From contig NZ_WBIQ01000001.1 in assembly GCF_009749405.1 (NCBI RefSeq), positions 186,001 to 250,000 of the forward strand: a stretch of 64,000 nucleotides of DNA, written 5' to 3'. Numbering within the stretch: position 1 is the first letter of the stretch; each line of letters starts with the position of its first letter. The translations under genes were made by a program, and so were the position numbers. Positions 42,551 to 49,673 of the stretch are shown here, in pieces. The DNA is from Agromyces lapidis. Lineage in GTDB: Bacteria; Actinomycetota; Actinomycetes; Actinomycetales; Microbacteriaceae. The notes under the pieces are model-generated. The model ran no database searches and was not told the DNA's origin. It was given only the letters and a program-made list of their open reading frames with translations.

Positions 42551-44044
42551 TCAGGCCTTGCCGAAGGTCGGGTTGTGCGGTGCGCCGAGCGTGATGTGCA
42601 CGCTCTGCTGGTCGGTGTAGAAGTCGATCGAGCGGTAGCCGCCCTCGTGGCCGAGGCCGGAGGCCTTGACGCCGCCGAACGGGGTGCGCAGGTCGCGCAC
42701 GTTGTTCGAGTTGAGCCACACCATGCCTGCCTCGACCGACTGGGCGAAGTTGTGGGCGCGCTTGAGGTCGTTCGTCCAGATGTAGGCGGCGAGGCCGTAC
42801 TTCGTGTCGTTCGCGAGGGCGAGCGCCTCCTCCTCGGTGTCGAACGGCGTGATCGCGACGACGGGCCCGAAGATCTCCTCCTGGAAGATCCGGGCGTCGG
42901 GCGCGACATCCGCGAACACCGTGGGGGCGACGTAGTTGCCGGTCGGGAAGCCCTCGGGGCGCCCGCCGCCGGCGACGAGCCGGCCCTCGGTCTTGCCGAG
43001 CTCGACGTAGCTCATCACCTTGTCGTAGTGCTCGGGGTGCACGAGCGCGCCGACCTCGGTCGCGGGGTCGTGCGGGTGGCCGACCTTGACCCGCTTCGCC
43101 TGGGCGGCGTAGCGCTCGACGAACTCGTCGTAGACCGGGCGCTCGACGAGGATGCGCGAGCCCGCGGTGCAGCGCTCGCCGTTCAGCGAGAACACGCCGA
43201 AGATGGTCGCGTCGATCGCCGTGTCGAGGTCGGCGTCGGCGAAGACGACGGCCGGGCTCTTGCCGCCGAGCTCCATCGAGAGGCCCTTGAGGTACGGGGC
43301 GGCGTTGCCGAAGATCAGCTGGCCGGTGCTCGACTCGCCCGTGAACGAGATGAGCGGCACGTCGGGGTGCTTCACGAGCGCGTCGCCCGCGTCCTCGCCG
43401 AGGCCGTTGACGAGGTTGAAGACGCCCTTCGGCAGGCCCGCCTCCTCGAAGATGCCGGCCCAGAGCGACGCCGAGAGCGGCGTGAACTCGGCGGGCTTCA
43501 GCACCACGGTGTTGCCGGTGGCGAGCGCGGGGCCGAGCTTCCACGACTCCAGCATGAACGGGGTGTTCCACGGGGTGATGAGCCCGGCGACGCCGATCGG
43601 CTTGCGGTTCACGTAGTTCATCTGCTTGCCGGGCACCTTGAAGGCGTCGTCGGACTGGGCGACGATGAGGTCGGCGAAGAAGCGGAAGTTCTCGGCGGCA
43701 CGACGGGCCTGGCCGAGCGCCTGCGTGATCGGCAGGCCCGAGTCGAACGACTCGAGCTCGGCGAGGCGCGCGTCGCGCGACTCGACGATGTCGGCGATCT
43801 TGTGCAGCACCCGGCTGCGCTCGCGCGGGAGCATGCGCGGCCACCGGCCCTCGGTGAACGCGCGACGGGCGGCGGCGACGGCGCGCTCGATGTCGGCCTT
43901 CTTGCCGGCCGCGGCGTGCACGTAGGTCTCGTTGGTGACGGGGTTCAGCACCTCGAAGGTGTCGCCGTCGATCGAGTCGACGAACTCGCCGTCGATGTAG
44001 TGGCGGATGCGGTCGGGCAGCCCCTCGGGGGTGTACGCGGTCAT
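42551..44044 (-). CDS. hpaE: 5-carboxymethyl-2-hydroxymuconate semialdehyde dehydrogenase
   Basis: 497 residues, NAD-dependent aldehyde dehydrogenase; oxidises the HpaD product to 5-carboxymethyl-2-hydroxymuconate. The motif GLITPWNTPFMLESWKLGPALATGNTVVLKPAEFTPL, Glu in MELGGKSP and catalytic Cys292 in NGERCTAGSR are intact. SVHITLGAPHNPTFGKA at the C-terminus is characteristic of HpaE rather than betaine aldehyde dehydrogenases. It lies between hpaD and the GntR gene in the same direction. Confidence 0.95.
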   Translation of the reverse strand: MTAYTPEGLPDRIRHYIDGEFVDSIDGDTFEVLNPVTNETYVHAAAGKKADIERAVAAARRAFTEGRWPRMLPRERSRVLHKIADIVESRDARLAELESFDSGLPITQALGQARRAAENFRFFADLIVAQSDDAFKVPGKQMNYVNRKPIGVAGLITPWNTPFMLESWKLGPALATGNTVVLKPAEFTPLSASLWAGIFEEAGLPKGVFNLVNGLGEDAGDALVKHPDVPLISFTGESSTGQLIFGNAAPYLKGLSMELGGKSPAVVFADADLDTAIDATIFGVFSLNGERCTAGSRILVERPVYDEFVERYAAQAKRVKVGHPHDPATEVGALVHPEHYDKVMSYVELGKTEGRLVAGGGRPEGFPTGNYVAPTVFADVAPDARIFQEEIFGPVVAITPFDTEEEALALANDTKYGLAAYIWTNDLKRAHNFAQSVEAGMVWLNSNNVRDLRTPFGGVKASGLGHEGGYRSIDFYTDQQSVHITLGAPHNPTFGKA

Positions 44045-44086
44045 CGTGGTTCTTCCGTTCTGCGGTGGTCAGGGGTACTGAGTCGG

Positions 44087-44755
44087 TCAGGCGGTCGCCG
44101 GATGCTTGTGCTCCGCCTGGTAGGCGAGCACGGCGTCGAGCGTGGCGGTGCGGTGGGCGCGGGCGGCGAGCTCGACCTCGAGCGGCGGGGCGCCCGACTC
44201 GATGAGCTCGAGGATGCGCTCGTGCTCGGCGACGGATTCGTGCGCCCTTCCGGGCACGAAGCTGAACGACGAGTCGCGGAGCACCTTCATGCGGTTCCAG
44301 CCGCGGTGCACGAGGTCGAGGATGTGCGGGTTCGGGCACTCCTCGAAGAGCACGGCGTGGAACTCGAGGTTGAGCTCGGTGAAGCGGTGCGGCTCGAAGT
44401 CGTCGAGGGTGCGGCGCATCCGTTCGTTCACCGCGCGGGCGCGCGCGAGCTGCTCGGCGGTGAGCGTCGGCGCCGACAGCGCCGTCGCGGCCCCCTCGAC
44501 GAGGGCGAGCGTCTGCATCGTGTGCAGGTACTCGGTCTCCTTGATCAGCGCGACCTGCGCGCCCACGTTGCGCTCGAAGGTGACGAGCCCCTCGGCCTCG
44601 AGGCGGCGGATCGCCTCGCGCACGGGCACGACGCTGACCTCGAGCTCGCCGGCGATCGAGCCGAGCACGAGCCGGTAGCCGGGCACGTAGCGCCCGTCGT
44701 CGATGCGCTCGCGGATGAACCCGTAGGCGCGCTGCGACTTCGATTCGGCGTTCAT
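44087..44755 (-). CDS. GntR family regulator with FCD domain, probable repressor of the homoprotocatechuate genes
   Basis: 222 residues. Winged HTH: SQRAYGFIRERIDDGRYVPGYRLVLGSIAGELEVSVVPVREAIRRLEAEGLVTFERNVGAQV. The C-terminal all-helical FCD domain (about 75-215) contains the acid/His pattern ELNLEFHAVLFEECPNPHI and AEHERILELIESG, which binds a carboxylate ligand, often through a metal. The ATG overlaps the stop of the FAH-RraA gene. Two 26-bp near-identical sites in the island, each covering a -10 box, are the obvious operators. Confidence 0.92.
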   Translation of the reverse strand: MNAESKSQRAYGFIRERIDDGRYVPGYRLVLGSIAGELEVSVVPVREAIRRLEAEGLVTFERNVGAQVALIKETEYLHTMQTLALVEGAATALSAPTLTAEQLARARAVNERMRRTLDDFEPHRFTELNLEFHAVLFEECPNPHILDLVHRGWNRMKVLRDSSFSFVPGRAHESVAEHERILELIESGAPPLEVELAARAHRTATLDAVLAYQAEHKHPATA

Positions 44756-46275
44756 CGCGACTCGTAGCGTGCGCGCCACGCGGCGTTCATGGGGAACAGC
44801 CCGTCGACGGATGACCCGGCGGCGACCTGCTCGGCGACCCAGGCGTCCTCGTCCTCCTGCGCGGCGGCCTCGGCGGCGACCTCGGCGGCGATCGCCGCGG
44901 GGATGACGAGCACGCCGTCGCCGTCGCCGACGATCACGTCGCCGGGCTGCACGGCCGCGCCGCCGCACGCGACGGTCACGTCGGTCTCCCACGGCACATG
45001 ACGCCGGCCGAGCACGCTCGGATGGGGCCCCTGGCTGAACACGGGGATCTCGAACCCGGCGACGGCGTCGAAGTCGCGCACGCCGCCGTCGGTCACGATG
45101 CCGGCGGCGCCGCGCACCTGGGCGCGCAGCGCGAGCACGTCGCCCACGGTGCCGGTGCCGCGCTCGCCGCGGGCCTCGACGACGAGCACCTCGCCGGGCT
45201 CGACGGTGTCGAAGGCGCGTTTCTGCGCGTTGAATCCGCCGCCGTACTCCTTGAACAGGTCGGGGCGGAACGGGATGAAGCGGAGCGTCTTCGCGGTGCC
45301 GACGATTCGGTCGCCGGCGTGGTTCGCGAACACGCCCTCGATGAAGACGTCGTGGTAGCCGCGCTTGCGCAGCGCGGCCGAGATGGTCGCGACGGCCGAG
45401 CGGCCGAGCTGCTCGCGCACCTCGTCGGTCAGCACCGGCCCGGATGCCACGGGCTCGGCGCCGGTCGCGGCGGACGCGTCGTTCGCGGCGGGCGGGGCGT
45501 CGAGCGGGCTCGCGAGCCCTGCGGCGACCGCGGCGGCGTGCTCGGGTTCGCTGCCCCAGGCCTCGATGCGCTGGGCGTCGTCGATCGCGGGCTTGGTGCC
45601 GAAGTCGCCGAAGGGCACGTCGCCCTGGGTCACGGTCGTGACGAGCCGGCCGGTGCTCGGGGCGCCGGGGGCGCCGGGGGCGTCGACCTCGACCTCGACG
45701 ACGTCGCCCGGCACGACGACCGAGGAGCCGGCGGGGGTGCCGGTGAGGATCACGTCGCCGGGCTCGAGCGTGAGGTGCTGCGAGAGGTCGGCGACGAGCC
45801 GGCCGAAGGGGAAGAGCAGGGTGTCGCTGGTGTCCTCCTGCACGAGCGCGCCGTTGACCCAGGTGCGCACGCGCCACCCGTCTTCGCCGGCGATGCTCGC
45901 GGGGAGCGCGACGGGGCCGAGCGGGGTGAAGCCGTCGCCGCCCTTGTTGCGCACATTCGAGCCCTTGTCGGCGGCGCGCAGGTCGTAGAGCCCGAAGTCG
46001 TTCGCCGCGGTGACCTGGGCGATGTGCGACCAGCCGTCGGCGGGCGAGACGTGGCGGGCGCGCTCGCCGATGACGATCGCGATCTCGCCCTCGAAGGCGA
46101 GCAGCTCGGTGCCCGCAGGGCGCTCGATCGTGCCGCCGGTGCCGGCGAGCGAGGAGGCGGGCTTGAAGAAGTAGCTCGGCTGGGCGGGCGTGCGCCCGCG
46201 CTGTGCGGCCCTCGACGGGTAGTTGAGGTGCACGGCGATGATCTTGCCGGGAGTGGCGATGCCAGCGATGGTCAT
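44752..46275 (-). CDS. FAH-domain isomerase/decarboxylase fused to an RraA/HMG-aldolase-like domain
   Basis: 507 residues, two domains. Residues 1-240 are a fumarylacetoacetate hydrolase fold of HpaG/HpcE type: PSYFFKPASSL, FEGEIAIVIGERA with the Glu-x-Glu metal ligands, ANDFGLYDLR, and LTGTPAGSSVVVPGDVVEVE. This family includes OPET decarboxylase and HHDD isomerase. A linker (about 245-285) is Ala/Pro-rich. Residues 290-507 match the RraA/HMG-CHA aldolase fold, with GIVTDGGVRDFDAV carrying the GVRD Arg-Asp motif and PGDVIVGDGDGVLVIP. The fusion probably covers one or two steps between HpaE and HpaH. It is the first gene of the minus operon; SD CGAGGACG precedes ATG 46275. Confidence 0.9.
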   Translation of the reverse strand: MTIAGIATPGKIIAVHLNYPSRAAQRGRTPAQPSYFFKPASSLAGTGGTIERPAGTELLAFEGEIAIVIGERARHVSPADGWSHIAQVTAANDFGLYDLRAADKGSNVRNKGGDGFTPLGPVALPASIAGEDGWRVRTWVNGALVQEDTSDTLLFPFGRLVADLSQHLTLEPGDVILTGTPAGSSVVVPGDVVEVEVDAPGAPGAPSTGRLVTTVTQGDVPFGDFGTKPAIDDAQRIEAWGSEPEHAAAVAAGLASPLDAPPAANDASAATGAEPVASGPVLTDEVREQLGRSAVATISAALRKRGYHDVFIEGVFANHAGDRIVGTAKTLRFIPFRPDLFKEYGGGFNAQKRAFDTVEPGEVLVVEARGERGTGTVGDVLALRAQVRGAAGIVTDGGVRDFDAVAGFEIPVFSQGPHPSVLGRRHVPWETDVTVACGGAAVQPGDVIVGDGDGVLVIPAAIAAEVAAEAAAQEDEDAWVAEQVAAGSSVDGLFPMNAAWRARYESR

Positions 46276-46290
46276 TGACGTCCTCGTCTC

Positions 46291-46316
46291 GTGATATCAG
46301 AAATCATATACGATTC
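46291..46316. promoter_or_regulatory. GntR-type operator 1 overlapping the -10 of the FAH-RraA/hpaED operon
   Basis: Contains the palindrome AATCATATACGATT (46302-46315) and matches 22 of 26 bases with the site at 48122-48147. On the minus strand the site holds TATGAT (46308-46303), the probable -10, about 28 nt before ATG 46275. Confidence 0.7.
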
Positions 46317-46358
46317 AGCAGCCCTTGTGAAGTGCCGGGTCTCAGGAGAAGGGCGTCT

Positions 46359-46391
46359 GCTCAGGACGATTCCGGCGGAACCGTCCTGAGC
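46359..46391 (-). terminator. Hairpin terminator after hpaI
   Basis: GCTCAGGAC (46359-46367) and GTCCTGAGC (46383-46391), with an inner TTCC/GGAA pair in the loop. It ends the hpaH-hpaI transcript before operator 1. Confidence 0.75.
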
Positions 46392-46435
46392 GGCCTCCGA
46401 ATTCCTGAAACGGTGCAGGTGGGATGCCTCGTGGT

Positions 46436-47278
46436 TCAGTAGCTCGTGCGCGGCGCGGGGCCCGTGGCATCCGGCCCGTCGGTGCGCGAGCCGATGAAGC
46501 GCTCGGCGAGCGCCTCGGAGGCGCGGGCGAGCAGCGCGACGTCGGCGCCCACGGCGACGAACGACGCCCCCGCCTCGAGGTATCGTTCGGCGTCGGCCGG
46601 CACGAAGGCGTTGACGCCGACGGGCGTGCCGGCGTCGGTCGCGGCACGGATCGCGCTGAGCACCGCGGCGACGACGTCGGGGTGTCCGGGCTGCCCGACG
46701 AGCCCCATCGAGGCGGCGAGGTCGGCGGGACCGATGAAGACCGCGTCGACGCCGTCGACTGCGGCGATCTCGCCCGCGGCGTCGACTGCGGCGGCCGACT
46801 CGATCTGCACGATGAGGCTGATCGACGACGAGGCGCGGCCGAGGTAGCCCTCGACGCGGTTCCAGCGCGACGAGCGCGCGAGCGCGGCGCCGACCCCTCG
46901 GACGCCGCCGTCGACGTCGCCGTCGGGGTAGCGCACCGCCCGCACGAGCTCGACGGCCTGCGCGGCCGAGTGCACCATCGGCACGAGGAGGTTCTGCACC
47001 CCGAGGTCGAGGTACTGCTTGATCAGGACGGGGTCGCCGATCGGGGGGCGCACGACCGGCGCGACGGGGTAGGCCGAGACCGCGTAGAGCTGCTGCAGGA
47101 TCGTCTGCAGGTCGTTGGGGGAGTGCTCGGCGTCGATGAGCACCCAGTCGAGGCCGCTGCCGGCCGCGATCTCGGCGACGAGCGGGCTCGCCGAGCACAC
47201 CCACATGCCGATCTGCGGGCGGTCGGCCGTCGCGATGCGTTCGGCGAAGGTCGCGGGGAGGTTCATTCGAATCGGCAT
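46436..47278 (-). CDS. hpaI: 4-hydroxy-2-oxoheptane-1,7-dioate aldolase (HpcH/HpaI family)
   Basis: 280 residues. Retro-aldol cleavage to pyruvate and succinate semialdehyde, the last meta-pathway step. Motifs GMWVCSASPLVAEIAAGSGLDWVLIDAEHSPND, RPPIGDPVLIKQYLDLGVQNLLVP, IVQIESAAAVDAAGEI (metal Glu), and FIGPADLAASMGL (metal Asp) are all present. The ATG at 47278 (MPIRMNLPATF) lies 16 nt inside the end of hpaH; ATG 47266 is an alternative. The C-terminal tail after residue 255 is variable. Confidence 0.94.
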   Translation of the reverse strand: MPIRMNLPATFAERIATADRPQIGMWVCSASPLVAEIAAGSGLDWVLIDAEHSPNDLQTILQQLYAVSAYPVAPVVRPPIGDPVLIKQYLDLGVQNLLVPMVHSAAQAVELVRAVRYPDGDVDGGVRGVGAALARSSRWNRVEGYLGRASSSISLIVQIESAAAVDAAGEIAAVDGVDAVFIGPADLAASMGLVGQPGHPDVVAAVLSAIRAATDAGTPVGVNAFVPADAERYLEAGASFVAVGADVALLARASEALAERFIGSRTDGPDATGPAPRTSY

Positions 47279-48048
47279 GAGATCGTCCCGAGCTGTCCGT
47301 AGTCGGCGTGCACGGTGTCGCCGCGCTCGACCCACATGGGGCGGGTGAAGGAGCCGGCGAGGATGATCTCGCCGGCGCCGAGCGACTGCCCGTGGTGGGC
47401 GAGCTTGTTGGCGAGCCAGGCGACGCCCATCGCGGGGTGGCCGAGCACGGCCGCGGCGACCCCCGACTCCTCGATCGTCTGGTTGCGCGAGAGCAGGGCC
47501 GAGACCCAGCGCAGGTCGACGGCATCGGCCTTCACCGGTCGCCCGCCGAGCACCATCGCGCCCATGGCGGCGTTGTCGCTGATGGTGTCGACGATCGTGC
47601 GGCCCTGCATCTCGATGTGCGAGTTCAGGATCTCGAGGGCCGGCACCACGTAGGCGGTTGCGTCGAGCACGTCGAAGATCGTGGTGTTCGGCCCCTGCAG
47701 GGGTTTCGCGAGCACGAAGGCGAGTTCGACCTCGATGCGCACGTTCGAGAAGCGGTCGAACTCGACGGACGCCCCCGACTCGATCACCATGTCGTCGAGG
47801 ATCACGCCGTAGTCGGGCTCGGTGATGCCGGTGGCCACCTGCATCACCTTCGAGGTGAGTCCGATCTTGCGACCGACGAGCCGGGCGCCGGCGGCGATGC
47901 GGCGATCGGCCCACACGCGCTGCACGGCGTAGGCGTCGTCGACGCTCATGCCGGGGTGCCGAGCGGTGAGCAGGGGCACGGTCGTGCGGTCGCGGTCGGC
48001 GGCGACGAGTTCGTCGGCGATCGCGTCGATCACAGGCTGGTCAAGCAC
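47263..48048 (-). CDS. hpaH: 2-oxo-hept-3-ene-1,7-dioate hydratase
   Basis: 261 residues, FAH-superfamily hydratase of the MhpD/HpaH group; hydrates 2-oxohept-3-enedioate. RHPGMSVDDAYAVQRVWADRRIAAGARLVGRKIGLTSKVMQ and VRIEVELAFVLAKPLQGPN (metal Glu-x-Glu) are diagnostic, as is EILNSHIEMQGRTIVDTISDNAAMGAMVLGG. The GTG start at 48048 has GGAG 8 nt upstream. It overlaps hpaI, forming a separate two-gene operon that probably starts near operator 2. Confidence 0.95.
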   Translation of the reverse strand: MLDQPVIDAIADELVAADRDRTTVPLLTARHPGMSVDDAYAVQRVWADRRIAAGARLVGRKIGLTSKVMQVATGITEPDYGVILDDMVIESGASVEFDRFSNVRIEVELAFVLAKPLQGPNTTIFDVLDATAYVVPALEILNSHIEMQGRTIVDTISDNAAMGAMVLGGRPVKADAVDLRWVSALLSRNQTIEESGVAAAVLGHPAMGVAWLANKLAHHGQSLGAGEIILAGSFTRPMWVERGDTVHADYGQLGTISCRFE

Positions 48049-48117
48049 AGGCGCTCCACTTCATCGAGGGTCCACTGGAGATCGTAGTCACCGCTTCAGG
48101 GAGGGGCGGGACGCCGC

Positions 48118-48145
48118 TTGCGTGGTATCTGAAATCGTATATGAT
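48118..48145 (+). promoter_or_regulatory. Promoter of the MHS transporter gene
   Basis: TTGCGT (48118-48123), a 16-bp spacer and TATGAT (48140-48145), giving a leader of about 70 nt. The -10 and spacer are inside operator 2. Confidence 0.55.
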
Positions 48146-48147
48146 TC
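48122..48147. promoter_or_regulatory. GntR-type operator 2 between hpaH and the transporter gene
   Basis: Holds the palindrome AATCGTATATGATT (48133-48146), the mirror of the core at operator 1, with the flank GTG-TATC-GAAATC also shared. A TACGAT -10 for the minus-strand hpaHI operon can be read through the same bases, so one repressor dimer could silence both directions. Confidence 0.7.
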
Positions 48148-48220
48148 GAGACACGTTCGGGGTGGAGCAGCCGGCCCGGGCGGATCCCCCTGACCGCGGA
48201 CTCGACAGAGGAGTCGCCGC

Positions 48221-49606
48221 ATGACCGCACAAACCCTCCCCGCCCCGTCGCCCGTCGACGCCGCGAAGCGCCGCGAGCTCAAGCGCGTCGCCTTCGCCAC
48301 CGTGATCGGCACCACCATCGAGTGGTACGACTTCTTCCTGTACGCCAGCGCCGCCGGACTCGTCTTCGGGTCGCTCTTCTTCGCCCCTGCCGGCGCCGAG
48401 TTCGCGACGATCCTCTCGTTCGCGACGGTCGGCGTCAGCTTCCTCTTCCGTCCGCTCGGCGCCTTCCTCGCCGGCCACTTCGGCGACAAGATCGGCCGCA
48501 AGGCCATGCTCGTCGTCACGCTGATCCTGATGGGGGCGGCGACGACCCTCATCGGCTTCCTGCCGACCTACGAGCAGGTCGGCATGGCCGCGCCGGTCAT
48601 GCTCCTGCTCCTGCGCATCCTGCAGGGGCTCTCGACCGGCGGCGAGTGGGGCGGCGCGGTGCTGATGGCCGTCGAGCACGCCCCCGACGGCGAGCGCGGA
48701 CGGTACGGCGCCTTCCCGCAGATCGGCGTGCCGATCGGCCTCCTCCTCGCCTCGGGCGTGCTCGCGCTCATGACCGGCGTGATCTCTCCCGGTGATGCCT
48801 TCCTCGAGTGGGGATGGCGCGTGCCGTTCCTCCTGAGCTTCGTGCTCATCGTCGTCGGCATCATCGTGCGCCGTGCAGTCGACGAAAGCCCCGTCTTCAA
48901 GGAGATCGCCGCGAAGAAGGAGGAGGCGAGGACCCCGATCCTCACCCTCTTCCGCAAGCACTGGCTGCTCGTGCTGCTCGCCGCGCTCACCTTCGCCGGC
49001 AACAACGCCGCGGGCTACATGACCACCGGCGGCTACCTGCAGAACTACGCCACCACGCCGGTCGAAGACGGGGGACTCGTCGGCATGGAGCGCACCCCGG
49101 TGCTGCTCGCGGTCGCCGGCGCCTCGATCGTCTGGCTCGTCTGCACCTTCGCGGCCGGCATCGTCTCCGACCGGATCGGCCGCCGCAACACGTACATCAT
49201 CGGCTGGATCGCGTTCCTCGCGACCGTGTTCCTGCTCTTCCCGCTCGTGAACACCGGCAACCCGTGGCTGCTCTTCCTCGGCGTCTCGCTCTTCGCCATC
49301 GGCAACGGCTTCACCTACGGGCAGCAGGCCGCGTACTTCACCGAGCTCTTCCCCGCCTCGATCCGCTACTCGGGCGTCTCGATCACCTACGCGATCGGCG
49401 CCATCCTCGGCGGCGCGTTCGCCCCGATGATCGCGACCTGGCTCGTGCAGGAGACGGGCACCGCGACCTCCGTGGCGTTCTACATCGCGGGCGTCATGGT
49501 CGTCGCCTTCGCAGCCACGCTGCTGCTGCGCGACCGCACCGGCATTCCGCTCGGTCCCGACCACGAGGCCGAGCAGTCGCGCGGGGCGATCTACGGCATG
49601 CGCTGA
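48221..49606 (+). CDS. MFS transporter, metabolite:H+ symporter (MHS) family
   Basis: 461 residues, 12 membrane helices. The N-terminus RRELKRVAFATVIGTTIEWYDFFLYASAAGLVFG and the loop GHFGDKIGRKAMLV are MHS signatures (ShiA/KgtP/ProP-like). ITYAIGAILGGAFAPMIATWL follows in the last third. It probably imports hydroxyphenylacetate or a related aromatic acid, inferred from its position opposite hpaH under the shared operator. SD GAGGAG precedes ATG 48221. Confidence 0.92.
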   Translation: MTAQTLPAPSPVDAAKRRELKRVAFATVIGTTIEWYDFFLYASAAGLVFGSLFFAPAGAEFATILSFATVGVSFLFRPLGAFLAGHFGDKIGRKAMLVVTLILMGAATTLIGFLPTYEQVGMAAPVMLLLLRILQGLSTGGEWGGAVLMAVEHAPDGERGRYGAFPQIGVPIGLLLASGVLALMTGVISPGDAFLEWGWRVPFLLSFVLIVVGIIVRRAVDESPVFKEIAAKKEEARTPILTLFRKHWLLVLLAALTFAGNNAAGYMTTGGYLQNYATTPVEDGGLVGMERTPVLLAVAGASIVWLVCTFAAGIVSDRIGRRNTYIIGWIAFLATVFLLFPLVNTGNPWLLFLGVSLFAIGNGFTYGQQAAYFTELFPASIRYSGVSITYAIGAILGGAFAPMIATWLVQETGTATSVAFYIAGVMVVAFAATLLLRDRTGIPLGPDHEAEQSRGAIYGMR

Positions 49607-49614
49607 GCCCGAAC

Positions 49615-49658
49615 CGCCGAACGGCGCCCCGCCCGTCCGGGCGGGGCGCCGTTCGGCG
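49615..49658. terminator. Bidirectional hairpin terminator
   Basis: A perfect 20-bp stem, arms 49615-49634 and 49639-49658, loop GTCC, between the convergent transporter and ThDP enzyme genes. Confidence 0.9.
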
Positions 49659-49673
49659 TCTCCGGCCCCCGGC

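Noticed and set aside
44752..46275. Frameshift or gene-fusion error in the FAH-RraA gene
   Set aside because: The frame is continuous with a linker of normal codon use, and both domains carry intact motifs; a genuine fusion is simpler.
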